Source of the DNA: Deltaproteobacteria bacterium
GTDB taxonomy: Bacteria; Desulfobacterota; Desulfobacteria; Desulfobacterales; QNYZ01
Length of the DNA stretch: 64,000 nucleotides
Assembly (NCBI GenBank): GCA_003973265.1
Contig: QNYZ01000042.1
Location: 1 to 64,000 of the forward strand
Direction of reading: 5' to 3'
Numbering within the stretch: position 1 is the stretch's first letter; each line of letters starts with the position of its first letter. This document shows, piece by piece, positions 9,514 to 19,500 of this stretch. A program made the position numbers and the translations under genes. The notes under the pieces were generated by a model. That model searched no databases and had not been told where the DNA came from. It saw nothing but the letters and a program-made list of their open reading frames with translations.

Positions 9514-10014
9514 CTATTTATATTGCTGAACTTCGTCAAACTGATAGTCCAGCCCGATACCGGCCACTTCGAACATATCTTCCGACTCTTTTCCGGCATG
9601 ATATTTCCGTTCGCAGACCACCCGTTTGATACCGCAGTTGATAATCAGCATGGCACAGATCCGGCAGGGCGTCATGCGGGTATATAAAGTGGCCCCGGCA
9701 ATGGAGATGCCGAGTTTGGCCGCCTGGCAAATGGCATTTTGTTCGGCATGAATCGTGCGCACGCAATGGTCCGTGGTCGTACCGTCTTCGTGAACCACCT
9801 GCTTCATCTGGTGGCCGACGTCATCACAATGGGGGAATCCGGCCGGAGAGCCCACGTATCCCGATACGAGCAGCTGCTTGTCCCGTACGATGACGCACCC
9901 GCTTTTTCCCCGGTTGCAGGTGGCTCGCGTCGATACGGTATCTGCCATCTCCAGAAAATACGTATCCCACGAGGGACGGCCGTCCCTGGACCTGTTTTTA
10001 TGTTCAAACACCAT
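9514..10014 (-). CDS. dCMP deaminase-family zinc hydrolase (ComEB-like)
   Basis: Cytidine/deoxycytidylate deaminase fold; dCMP deaminase makes dUMP for thymidylate synthesis. Zinc ligands are visible as HAEQN (H89, catalytic E91) and PCRIC (C117, C120). The early motif RATCNRGKSGCVIV and the NGF-type loop YVGSPAGFPHC match dCMP deaminases rather than tRNA or riboflavin deaminases. I place the start at 10014 (MVFEHKN), where GGAGAGGAG sits 7 bases upstream; an ATG at 10038 lies inside that Shine-Dalgarno region's upstream flank and is less likely. The gene overlaps the 3' end of glgB by 11 bases, so it is probably the last gene of the glycogen transcript although functionally unrelated. Confidence 0.92.
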   Translation of the reverse strand: MVFEHKNRSRDGRPSWDTYFLEMADTVSTRATCNRGKSGCVIVRDKQLLVSGYVGSPAGFPHCDDVGHQMKQVVHEDGTTTDHCVRTIHAEQNAICQAAKLGISIAGATLYTRMTPCRICAMLIINCGIKRVVCERKYHAGKESEDMFEVAGIGLDYQFDEVQQYK

Positions 10015-12073
10015 CACTTTTCTCCTCTCCCCTGTCATGCTCCCTGTCCGAACGTTGCCGTTTGAGCACCAGCCCGGTGCGGTTCGGCAGATAAAGGCTG
10101 AGGGTGTTGCCTTTTTCCGTATCCTGCCTCACGACCCGGGTAAAATGCACCTGGCCGGGATCGAGACGGTCATGCCCGCCAAAGTCGGAATCGTCGGTTG
10201 AAAAAATCATCCGGTAGCTTCCCGGAGGTGCTTTGAACCCGTAATCGGTAAATGACCGTACCGGGTTGAAATTAAATGCAAAAATAGAGTCAGCGCGGTT
10301 AAAAATCAAGATCTTGTTTTCGATGTGTTCCTGCAACAGTTGGAGCCGGGAAAAGTGGAGCCAGTGGTGACGGCGTGCCAGCGCAATCATTTTCCGGTCA
10401 AACCGGGCCAGCTGATGATACTTCAAATGGGAATCATCGGCCAGATGCCATTGCCGGCGCGCATAGTGAAACGACCAGTTATTGCCCTCCCTGGGAAAGT
10501 CTATCCATTCGGGATGCCCAAACTCGTTTCCCATAAAATTCAGATAGCCGTGGCCGGCCGTGGCCAGCGTGATCAGACGGATAAGTTTATGCAGGGCCAT
10601 GGCCCGGTCAATGGCCAGATGGTGATCTTCGATGTGCATGTGGTCGTACAGGTCGGCCCCCGCCAGGCGGAACATCAGAGTCTGGTCGCCCACCAGGGCC
10701 TGGTCGTGGGATTCGGCATAGCTGATCGTTTTTTCTTCGGGTCGCCGCTGGGTCAATTCGTGCCACAGGTCGCCCATACGCCAGTCGTCATCCCGCTGAT
10801 CCTTGATGAGCTTGATCCAGTAGTCGGGGACACCCATGGCAAAACGATAGTCAAACCCCACGCCGCCTTCTTTTTCGGCCAGGGCCAGTCCCGGCATGCC
10901 GCTCACATCTTCAGCGATCGTGATCGCATCCGGATTGACCTGATGAATCAGTCGGTTGGCCAGGGTCAGGTAGGTAATCGCTCCCTCATCCACTTCGTCA
11001 TTGAAATAGTCGTCATAGGAGGTAAAGGTCCGTTCAAGACCATGGTCCAGGTAAAGCATGCTGGTAATACCGTCAAACCGAAATCCATCCACGTGGTATT
11101 CATCCAGCCAGTAGCGGCAGTTGGAAAGCAGAAAATGGATGACCTCGGGACGGTCGTAATCAAAACACCGGGAATTCCAGGCCGTATGCAGCCCCCGGCC
11201 GCCTTCGTGGAAATACTGGTACAACGTGCCGTCAAACCGGCTTAGACCTTCCACTTCATTGGCCACGGCATGGGAATGGACCAGGTCCATAATCACCGCC
11301 AGCCCGGCTTCATGGGCGGCATCAATCAGCGATTTCAACTCGTCGGGAGTGCCAAACCGGGATGACGGAGCAAAAAAACTGGAGACCTGGTAGCCGAAGG
11401 AGGCATAATAGGGATGCTCCTGAATCGCCATCAGCTGAATCGTATTGTAGCCGGTTCGAATTATCCGGGGAAGGAGATGGTCTGTAAATTCGGCAAACGT
11501 GCCGACTTTTCCCGTTTCCTGGGCCATTCCGATATGAACTTCGTAAATCAGCGGTGGTTCCCCGGGCGGAGAGAAGTCAAGACAGCGCCAATGATACCCT
11601 TCGGGCGGATCCCAGACCTGGGCATTGAAAATCAGGGTGTCCGGATCCTGGACCACCCGCCGGGCCCAGGCGGGAATCCGGTCACCCGCACCACCGGGCC
11701 AGTGAATGCGCAGCCGGTACAGGTCTTTATGGGAAAATACGGACCGGGGAAGCCGGATTTCCCATACGCCGGCGGCACCCTTCTTCTCGAGTGCAAAACC
11801 GCCCGTTTCCCGCCAGCCGGTCATATCGCCGATCAGGTAGATGGCGGTCGCGTTGGGCGCCCACTCCCGGAATACCCAGTGATCCTCTTCCCGGTGCAGG
11901 CCGAAACAGGTATGCCCGGTGGCAAAATCGGACAGGCTGATTTTATTACCGGTCAGCCGTGCTTCGGTGCGGCGCGTCCTTTCGGCCCGGCGTCTCAGGA
12001 CAGGCGCATAGGGTGCGAGCAACGGATCCTTTTCTATGAACCGGTCAACGGATGTGAGGGAAGGGGGCGTCAA
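10004..12073 (-). CDS. glgB: 1,4-alpha-glucan branching enzyme, eukaryote-type GH13 (GBE1-like)
   Basis: Forms alpha-1,6 branches in glycogen. Domain order: CBM48 (about 60-150), GH13 barrel with nucleophile D334 (GFRFD), acid/base E388 (AEDVSGMP) and H456-D457 (YAESHDQ), then the all-beta C-terminal domain. Segments such as YASFGYQVSSFFAPSSRFGT and GYLNFMGNEFGHPEWIDFPR match animal, plant and fungal GBE1 far more closely than the usual bacterial GlgB. Start: an in-frame ATG upstream would run deep into glgA, so I infer TTG at 12073, 10 bases after the glgA stop with GAGGA about 8 bases upstream; this gives 689 residues, normal for the eukaryotic type. It lies between glgA and the dCMP deaminase. 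Confidence 0.93.
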   Translation of the reverse strand: MTPPSLTSVDRFIEKDPLLAPYAPVLRRRAERTRRTEARLTGNKISLSDFATGHTCFGLHREEDHWVFREWAPNATAIYLIGDMTGWRETGGFALEKKGAAGVWEIRLPRSVFSHKDLYRLRIHWPGGAGDRIPAWARRVVQDPDTLIFNAQVWDPPEGYHWRCLDFSPPGEPPLIYEVHIGMAQETGKVGTFAEFTDHLLPRIIRTGYNTIQLMAIQEHPYYASFGYQVSSFFAPSSRFGTPDELKSLIDAAHEAGLAVIMDLVHSHAVANEVEGLSRFDGTLYQYFHEGGRGLHTAWNSRCFDYDRPEVIHFLLSNCRYWLDEYHVDGFRFDGITSMLYLDHGLERTFTSYDDYFNDEVDEGAITYLTLANRLIHQVNPDAITIAEDVSGMPGLALAEKEGGVGFDYRFAMGVPDYWIKLIKDQRDDDWRMGDLWHELTQRRPEEKTISYAESHDQALVGDQTLMFRLAGADLYDHMHIEDHHLAIDRAMALHKLIRLITLATAGHGYLNFMGNEFGHPEWIDFPREGNNWSFHYARRQWHLADDSHLKYHQLARFDRKMIALARRHHWLHFSRLQLLQEHIENKILIFNRADSIFAFNFNPVRSFTDYGFKAPPGSYRMIFSTDDSDFGGHDRLDPGQVHFTRVVRQDTEKGNTLSLYLPNRTGLVLKRQRSDREHDRGEEKSDGV

Positions 12074-12083
12074 ATGCGCTTCC

Positions 12084-13610
12084 TCACGAAACCGGGGGCG
12101 TGGGAAGCAACGGCCTCTGAAGCATTTTCTCGTATAGATCGATGTATTGGCGGGCCGTGGTGCCATGGGTAAAGGTGGCCTTGCTTTCCTGCATAATCCG
12201 TTCAATCTGGCGGCTTTTGATCTTGCCGGGCTGAATATAAAACCGCATGGCTTCTTCAATGGCCCAGAAGAGACCGGCCGCATCATACACATCAAAAATA
12301 AACCCGTTTCCGCTGTTTTCCCGGATGTTCAGGTGGTGAATTGTATCGTGAATGCCACCGGTGTTGTGGGCGACGGGAAGGGAGCCGTAAATGGGGGCAA
12401 CCATCTGGGGCAGGCCGCACGGTTCAAAGCGTGAGGGCATCAGGATAAAATCGGACGCCGCATATCCCAGATGCTCGAGCTGTTCGTCAAACTGGCAGAC
12501 CGCTACCCGGTTCTGGAAACCATGTTGAACAACAATATCCCTGAACACCTGCTGGTAGTCGCCATTGGCCACGAATACGATCTGCAGGTTCTGTTCCCAC
12601 CAGGTTGAAATCACCCGGTAAAAAATATCGGCCAGCAGCTGACATCCTTTTTGAACCGGGTCAAGGCGGGAGGGCCAGAAAAAAACCGGTGCGTCCGCAT
12701 CTTTTATAAGCCCGAGATGTTCCTGGAGATAGACCTTGTTTTCCCGTTTTCCCTTCCGATGATCCCCGGCCGAATACATTCTTTTCAAATGATAATCGGT
12801 GGACGGGTTAAATGACGGATCCGGGGCATTTAAAATACCGACCGCGCAGCCGGCTTTGACTTTGTTGGCCAGTTCAAACTGGAGTGCCGGTTCGATAAAA
12901 TCATGCTGACCGTCGACGATTTCCATCAAAAAAGTCGGGCTGACTGTATTGACAAAATGCGCGCCGAACACACCGCTGACCAGAAAATCGACGGGATTGG
13001 TGGTCCGGGTCGATTCGTAGTCCACGGCCATCTGTTTATAATACAGATGATGCCAGAAATAGGCCGCATCAATTCCCCGGTCTTCAATCTGGGCCAGTGT
13101 CGCGTGAACCGTATGGATATTGTGAACGGTAAACAGACAGGGGATTCCCATCTGGCGTGACATGGCCGGAATCAGGCCGGTCATCCAGTCGTTGCAGTGG
13201 ATTAGATCGGGGCGAACCCGGGGAATGATATTGTTGATCACTTCGCGCTGGAAGGTAACCGCCAGCTTGGTATTTTCGCCGCCATAGTGTGAATATACCT
13301 GGTTCATATAATAAAACGCCCGGTCCTGAGCCAGGTGTATCCGGTCGTCCGGCATGATCTGCCGGATGGTGCTTTGCTCTTTTTTAAGGAACGGTGCCAG
13401 GCGGTCCTTGAAAATTGAACGATAATCGGGCAGGGCCACATGGACATCGGCCCCCTGTTCAGAAAGGGCCTTGACCAGCGCTGCCGATACATCCGCCAGT
13501 CCCCCGGCCTTGGCCGTGAGGTAATTGGCAAAGCTCCCCATGCGGTCGGGCAGATAGGTCACTTCGGGGGTGACAATCAGAATACGGGGTGATGGGGTGG
13601 CGGCATTCAA
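12084..13610 (-). CDS. glgA: Glycogen synthase (GT5), ADP-glucose type
   Basis: Transfers glucose from a sugar nucleotide to the non-reducing end of alpha-1,4-glucan. GT-B fold: N-terminal half with KAGGLADV (34-41), the family's ADP-glucose-binding loop; C-terminal half with SRFEPCGLPQM, the retaining GT signature. HCNDWMTGLIPAM and HNIHTVHATL are typical of the group. 508 residues, the usual length. It is 14 bases from the phosphorylase gene upstream and 10 bases from the inferred glgB start. The cluster lacks glgC, so ADP-glucose supply must be encoded elsewhere, or the enzyme may use another donor. Confidence 0.93.
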   Translation of the reverse strand: MNAATPSPRILIVTPEVTYLPDRMGSFANYLTAKAGGLADVSAALVKALSEQGADVHVALPDYRSIFKDRLAPFLKKEQSTIRQIMPDDRIHLAQDRAFYYMNQVYSHYGGENTKLAVTFQREVINNIIPRVRPDLIHCNDWMTGLIPAMSRQMGIPCLFTVHNIHTVHATLAQIEDRGIDAAYFWHHLYYKQMAVDYESTRTTNPVDFLVSGVFGAHFVNTVSPTFLMEIVDGQHDFIEPALQFELANKVKAGCAVGILNAPDPSFNPSTDYHLKRMYSAGDHRKGKRENKVYLQEHLGLIKDADAPVFFWPSRLDPVQKGCQLLADIFYRVISTWWEQNLQIVFVANGDYQQVFRDIVVQHGFQNRVAVCQFDEQLEHLGYAASDFILMPSRFEPCGLPQMVAPIYGSLPVAHNTGGIHDTIHHLNIRENSGNGFIFDVYDAAGLFWAIEEAMRFYIQPGKIKSRQIERIMQESKATFTHGTTARQYIDLYEKMLQRPLLPTPPVS

Positions 13611-13624
13611 TCTGTGTACATTCC

Positions 13625-16174
13625 TTATGCCCAGGTAATCAGACCCGGGGTATTTTTAATCCATGCATCTCCAACGGGTATAATCCGGGCGGTAAATCCG
13701 AAACGACCCGATTCCGGACAGGTGATGGTGCAGCCATAGGTATATTCGCCACCACCATGATTCTCATAAACACGCATCGGTTCAACATGACTGGTTTCCA
13801 CGGCATCGATGGATTTTACATGCCCGTAGTACAACTGCACGCTGACTTCATCCGGACGAAGCTCGCCAAGGTGAACCCGGCTGGACAAATCAATGGTATC
13901 GCCCACCCGGAAAATTTTCGATTTTCCGCGAACCGGCTGCTCGATATGAATATGTTTCCAGGATGCGGCCAGGCGTTTATGCTGGTCGGCCAGCTGCCGG
14001 GCCTGGTACCCGTTATCGGCGCAGAGCCGGTTTTCATTTTTTGCGGCCGGGCGATAAAACCGGCGGTCATATTCGGCCAACATCCGGGTGGCGCAATACT
14101 GGAGCATCCCCATTTTCATGGATGCTCTCATCATCTTGATCCACTGGGTGGGTGGCGCACCGTTTTTTCGGTTGTAAAATGAGGGAATCACCTCATTTTC
14201 AAGCACATTGTACAGGGACTGGGCATCAATCGTGTCCTGATAGGCCCAGTCGCCGTTGCTGTCCTCGCCGCCGATAACCCATCCGACCTCCGGCGTGTAC
14301 CCTTCGGCCCACCAGCCGTCTAAAATACTGACGTTGAGGCAGCCGTTGAGGGCGGCTTTCATTCCCGAGGTGCCGCAGGCCTCCATGGGTCGCCGGGGCG
14401 TATTCAGCCAGATGTCCGCCCCTTGCGTTAAATGCCGGGCCAGATGCATGTCGTAATCTTCAAGAAAAATCACCTTGCCCCGAACCGCCGGCCGGTGGCT
14501 GAACTCGATGATCTGGCGGATCAGCCCCTTGCCTTCGTCATCTCTCGGATGGGCTTTGCCGGCAAAGATAATTTGAAGGGGCCGTTTTTCGTCGGTTAAC
14601 AGCGCTTCAAGGCGATCCGGATCGTGCAGCAGCAGGTTGGCGCGTTTATACGTTGCAAATCGACGGGCAAAACAGATCGTCAGTGAGCCCTGTTCCAGAA
14701 TGGACGCCACTTCGGCCATCACATGGGCGGGCTCGTTGCGCTGATTACATTGTTTGACCGCGTGGTCGCGACAGGTGGCAATCAGTCGGGCACGGTTCAT
14801 TTCGTGCGCACGCCACAATTCCTCGTCATAGATTTCATCGATGCGGTTGACGCTTTGATGGTCCTGACAACGGATATACCAGCGGGGATCCACATAGCGC
14901 TCAAACAAAAGGGCGTGTTCCGGTGAAATCCAGCTGGCCGAATGGACGCCGTTGGTGACATGGGTGATGGGGATTTCATCCTCGGGCCGTCCCGGCCACA
15001 GATGGCTCCACATGCGTCGGGCCACCGAGCCGTGAAGCCGGCTGACGCCGTTACAGAACTGCGCCATGCGCGCACCCAGAATAAACATGGAAAACGGGGC
15101 ATCCGGCGGCGCGCCCGGGGACTGCCCCCAGGAAAGAATCTCTTCTTCCGAAACGCCCAACTTCTCCTCAAAGGGCTCAATCACCGGTTTGACCAGATCC
15201 ACGGGAAATTCATCGTGGCCGGCGGGCACCGGGGTGTGGGTGGTAAAAACAGTTGTTCTGGGAACGATCTCAAGAGCGGTGGGAAGATCAACCCCGCAGG
15301 TGCGCATGGTCAGGGCCAGACGTTCCAGAGTGGAAAAAACCGGATGGCCCTCATTGAGATGGCCGATTTTGGGATAGAGTCCCACGGTTTCCAGCATGCG
15401 AACGCCACCTATACCGAGCAGGGCTTCCTGGGCCAGCCGGGTACGCAGATCGCCCGCATACAGGTTGGCGGTGACCTGGCGCACTTCCGGGGAATTTTCC
15501 CTCAGGTTGGTATCGAGCAGATAGAGGGTAATCCGGCCGACCTGTATCCGCCAGATGGCCGCCCGCATTTCTCCGCCGGGGCCTGCCACGGATACGGTCA
15601 ACCCGTTGCCGTCCGCATCCCGCATCCGTTTCAGCGGTAAATTGTACAGATCGGTTTCAGGATACGCTTCCTGCTGCCATCCACTGTCATCGAGAAACTG
15701 GCGAAAATAGCCCTGACGGTACAAGAGCCCGATGCCGGTCAGGGGAATTCCGAGATTTGACGCCGCTTTAAGGTGATCCCCGGCCAGGATACCAAGCCCG
15801 CCGGCAAACAGCGGAACACTTTCATGCAGACCGAATTCCATGGAAAAATAGGCGATGGTCTCATGGGCCTGGTACGAAGCGTCGATTCTTTCCACCGGCT
15901 TAACCGTACCTTTTTCAAATTCATCCCTTACACGGTCCATATGGGATATAAAACTCTCATCTTCGGCCAGCTGCTCCAGTCGCGCCTGGGGCAGGCGGGT
16001 AAAAAACCGCAGCGGGTTCCGATCCGATCTTTCCCACAGGCCCGGGTCGATTCGCCGGAAAAGCTCCTTGGCATGTGGTTTCCAGCACCACCAGAGGTTT
16101 CTGGACAGTGTTTCCAGAAATGTCAGCCCGTCGGGTACCTTTGGAAACACCCGAAATGTTTGTAGCTGCTTCAT
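13625..16174 (-). CDS. glgP: Alpha-glucan (glycogen) phosphorylase, GT35 short form with DUF3417
   Basis: Phosphorolyses alpha-1,4-glucan to glucose 1-phosphate. The N-terminus (RNLWWCWKPHAKELF, about 26-40) is the DUF3417 domain found in the short alpha-glucan phosphorylase group. Catalytic landmarks: GLGILAGDHLKAASNLG (126-142), HTPVPAGHDEFP (313-324), and EACGTSGMKAALNG (598-611) with K606 as the pyridoxal-phosphate lysine. 849 residues is the family norm. The start ATG 16174 lies 18 bases after the CBM48 gene on the same strand. It acts on glycogen made by the adjacent synthase and branching enzyme and trimmed by the debrancher. Confidence 0.95.
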   Translation of the reverse strand: MKQLQTFRVFPKVPDGLTFLETLSRNLWWCWKPHAKELFRRIDPGLWERSDRNPLRFFTRLPQARLEQLAEDESFISHMDRVRDEFEKGTVKPVERIDASYQAHETIAYFSMEFGLHESVPLFAGGLGILAGDHLKAASNLGIPLTGIGLLYRQGYFRQFLDDSGWQQEAYPETDLYNLPLKRMRDADGNGLTVSVAGPGGEMRAAIWRIQVGRITLYLLDTNLRENSPEVRQVTANLYAGDLRTRLAQEALLGIGGVRMLETVGLYPKIGHLNEGHPVFSTLERLALTMRTCGVDLPTALEIVPRTTVFTTHTPVPAGHDEFPVDLVKPVIEPFEEKLGVSEEEILSWGQSPGAPPDAPFSMFILGARMAQFCNGVSRLHGSVARRMWSHLWPGRPEDEIPITHVTNGVHSASWISPEHALLFERYVDPRWYIRCQDHQSVNRIDEIYDEELWRAHEMNRARLIATCRDHAVKQCNQRNEPAHVMAEVASILEQGSLTICFARRFATYKRANLLLHDPDRLEALLTDEKRPLQIIFAGKAHPRDDEGKGLIRQIIEFSHRPAVRGKVIFLEDYDMHLARHLTQGADIWLNTPRRPMEACGTSGMKAALNGCLNVSILDGWWAEGYTPEVGWVIGGEDSNGDWAYQDTIDAQSLYNVLENEVIPSFYNRKNGAPPTQWIKMMRASMKMGMLQYCATRMLAEYDRRFYRPAAKNENRLCADNGYQARQLADQHKRLAASWKHIHIEQPVRGKSKIFRVGDTIDLSSRVHLGELRPDEVSVQLYYGHVKSIDAVETSHVEPMRVYENHGGGEYTYGCTITCPESGRFGFTARIIPVGDAWIKNTPGLITWA

Positions 16175-16192
16175 ATTTCCTTTTTTCGTCTG

Positions 16193-16501
16193 TTAAACAA
16201 TAACGACCGAGTTGTCACAATCGCCGAACGGGGTCGCCACGTATTTATCCGCCCTGTCATCGTTTTCCCATCGTACCTGGTCAATCAGATAACGGAATTG
16301 ATACTCCCGGCCCGGCTCCAGGTCCAGGGTCAGGGTAAAGCCCCCCTTTTTCAGCGGTTTCATGGGATTGGCAAGGATATTCCATTGGTTAAACTCCCCC
16401 ACCAGATGAACATGCGCGGCCGACCCGGCCATGCGTCTGGACAATCGAAAGGTCACTTTACAGACAGGTTTGGACTTTAAATACCGTTTTGTCAGCGCCA
16501 T
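16193..16501 (-). CDS. Stand-alone CBM48 (AMPK-beta/isoamylase N-domain-like) glycogen-binding protein
   Basis: A 102-residue protein that is essentially one CBM48 domain: VHLVGEFNQWNILANPMKP (carbohydrate-contact W in FNQW), then LEPGREYQFRYLIDQVRWEND and a C-terminal DNSVVIV strand. CBM48 domains bind alpha-glucans and usually sit in front of GH13 catalytic domains or in AMPK beta subunits. Here no catalytic part is attached. Its position between the debranching enzyme and the phosphorylase suggests a targeting or scaffold subunit for glycogen-metabolising enzymes; that role is inference. Short spacing on both sides (18 and about 94 bases) fits the same transcript. Confidence 0.85.
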   Translation of the reverse strand: MALTKRYLKSKPVCKVTFRLSRRMAGSAAHVHLVGEFNQWNILANPMKPLKKGGFTLTLDLEPGREYQFRYLIDQVRWENDDRADKYVATPFGDCDNSVVIV

Positions 16502-16595
16502 AGCTCCCCCTTGTTCAGTATTAAAACGGTTGTCTATACATTTGTATTAAAATGATTAAGGATAAAAATTATCATATTTTCAGTGAGGATGTAAA

Positions 16596-19500
16596 TCATT
16601 TTCCGGGTTTTCCGGTCAGCTTCAGCCACACCCGCAGGAATTCACTGACCCCCCAGGCCTGGGCATCGCATCCGCGAGAATGGTGAGGGGCGTCGCCATC
16701 AACGATTTCCGGAAAATGTCCCACACATCCCTGTCGAATCAGCCGATCGGCACTGCTCAGCCAGGCCAGGGCGGTTTTTTGGCCACTGTCTCCCCAGGCC
16801 ATGGTCCAGGCTTCACAGAATGAAGGAAAAACCCAGGTCCAGGCGGTTCCGTTGTGATAGGCCGGTTTTCTCCGGGTATCTTCGTCGCCCAGGTAGTGCC
16901 CCTGATAAGGATGTCGGGGATCGTTGAGCACCCGGCCGTGGTGAACCACCGGAATCGGGCGTTGAACCGGACGATCGGCCAGGCTGCGGATCGCACCGGG
17001 CACAATGAGTGACTGACAGGCCATGACGATATCCCGGCGAATGGTTGAATCTTCAACGGCACCCAGGGTCACGGTAAACAGCTGATTGGGCCGCAGGGCA
17101 TCATCCGGTTCGGCATCGGCCGCCGGCGTGCCCGGTTCGGCGTGCAGGCAGTCCGCCAGGTATCGAAAATCTTCACAGTAGAAATAGCGGACAATCGACT
17201 CCTGGACCTGATCGGCCAGAGACCGCCACGTGTCATGGGCCGGTTCAATCCGTGCCAGCATCTTAAGGGCCGCGTACCACAAGGCCTGGATTTCCACCGG
17301 GTATCCCTGGCGGGGGGTACCGGCCGGATGGTTGGTATCCATCCAGGTAAAATGGATCGGGCTGAAAATGAGACCGGATGCCGGATCCATTCGAACGCCG
17401 CCGGGCGTTCCGGCAATCATTGCCCTGCCGATGGATAACAGGATTTGATCCATGGACCGCCCGCCACAGTCGGTCTGCAGAAACCGGGACTCTTTTTCAG
17501 CACGAATCAAATCCGCACAGGCGGTGAGCAGCCACAGGGGAGCATCGGACGTATCCCGGTTACTGGCCTCGTCGCCGTGAATCATGTTGGGCAACGTCCC
17601 GTCTTGCTCAAACCGGCCAAATTCAATTAAAACCTTTCGGGCTGTCGAAAAACGCCCGGCCGCAATCAAGCCCCGGGTAACAATCAGCGAATCCCGTCCC
17701 CAGTCGAGAAACCAGGGGTACCCGGCAATCACGCTCTGACCCGTTTTTCGTTTGACCACAAACTGATCCAGTGCATCGGCCAGAACTTTCCAGAGCGGCA
17801 ATTCAAGATTCCCCTCCCCGGCAGTCTGGCCGGCAAACTGAATCAGGGATTCGGTAAATTCTGTGGGAACCGGATCGGTTTCCGAAACCGCGGCGGTTAA
17901 TACTTCGTGCTCACCGCCGTGCAGGGGCGACGTAAAATACCCCGGGCTGAACAGATCCGATTCAGCTTCCAGGCCCCGTTCGGCTTCCAGAACGCGGTGC
18001 ACCATATATTGCCATTCCGGTTCCTGAACAAAGGTCCCCCGCTGAACGGACATGTCAAGCCGCCGGTCGGCTACCGGTGCAAAGTCAAATCCTTTGGAAT
18101 GCGGCGTCACCGCCGCCGGAAAACGGGTTTCCGGGCCGGTAAACGCCTTGGTGGTATCATGGAAACAGCGATCCTCCACATCGGGCCGCAGGATCAGGTA
18201 AACCGCCTGGCCGTCGGTCAGCTGTCCGGACCTGTCCGGTTCGGACTTTTTCCGGCCGCCAGCCCGGCTCAAGGCCCGGCTGAAGACCAGTTCGATTGTG
18301 TTTTTGCCGGGAACCATGGCGGCGGCAATGGTGAGCCGGATATACTCCCCCTGGCCGGTGGGAATTTTGTATTGCCAGCGGCCGCCCCGGCCGATCTCAT
18401 AATCAAACCGGTCGAGACAGTCACCATTGATTTCCGTGGAATAGCCCTGGAATACGACCCACACCCGGCAGCGGGTAAACATGATCCAGCGATCTTCGGG
18501 GTAATCGGGGTTGAGGTTGGCGGCCAGCAGGGCATCGTACCGGCTGTACAATTCTCCCCATCGCACCGATGCCCGGAGCATCCCCCCGCGGCCGTTGGTG
18601 TCCAGAAAAATATGTCGTTGTCCGGCTGTCCGGTGCTGGGGATATACCCGGTCGAGCTGTTCGGGTGCTTTGGCTGCCAGCACCAGCAGCGGCGCTTCGA
18701 CGCGCCGGGTTTTTTCCGCCTGGTGAACAAAAAGGGCGAGCGTCCATCGGCGGGCCGTGGATACGGGTGCCGGCAGATGGGTAAACAGGGCAAAATATCG
18801 GCCGTTGGCCTCGCGCAGACTGATTTCCTGGGTTAATACTTTTTTGCCCCGGGTAATCCGGGCCCGGAAGGGAACCGGCCCCTGAACCAGAAGCAGATGA
18901 CCGGGCGGCAGCATCACTTCACGGTGCAGGTCGGTGGGCCATTGCCAGCAGACAACGCCCGGCGCTTCGCCGGCCGGATGCATCCGGTGGCAGAATTGAA
19001 GGGGATCCCGGCGCAGCGTCTCGGCCAGGTCGGTAAGGTCCGGCGTACCCATATCCGTCATGCCCCGGTAATACCGGATCACATCCAGCGCCTTGGCCCG
19101 CAGGCATTGGGCCTCGATGCGCCGGGGGTGCGTGGTTAACGCTCGCCCGTCGTCCGGATCGATTCGGCCCGGTGCCGCGGGATCATCGGCCAGGCAGAGC
19201 ACCTCTCCCGGCTCAAGGTCCACCGCCGGGTGGCCGTTTTCTTCCCGGTCAACCGTCACCATCCGTCCGGTGATCAGGTCGTACAGACGCGATGAAGCGA
19301 GTCCTGTTTTTTCGGTATTCCAGCATCCGCGGCCCGGTTTCGTATCGTCCAGATTGACCAGTATCAACAGCCGGCTCTCCGATGCCCGGTGAAACCGGTA
19401 AAGGGCCAGGTGATTGCCGGGACCTTCCTGCACCAGGGCCAGGTCGACCCGGTCGGCAAACGCCGGATGGCGCCGGAGAATCAGGTTGAGCCGTCGGATA

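Noticed and set aside
10325-11245. 306-codon plus-strand open frame
   Set aside because: Shadow of the branching enzyme gene on the opposite strand.
12074-12295. Extended N-terminus for the branching enzyme from an upstream ATG
   Set aside because: The extension lies within glgA coding sequence and does not resemble any branching-enzyme N-terminus; TTG at 12073 fits better.
17907-18836. 309-codon plus-strand open frame
   Set aside because: Antisense to the debranching enzyme, no ribosome site or motif.
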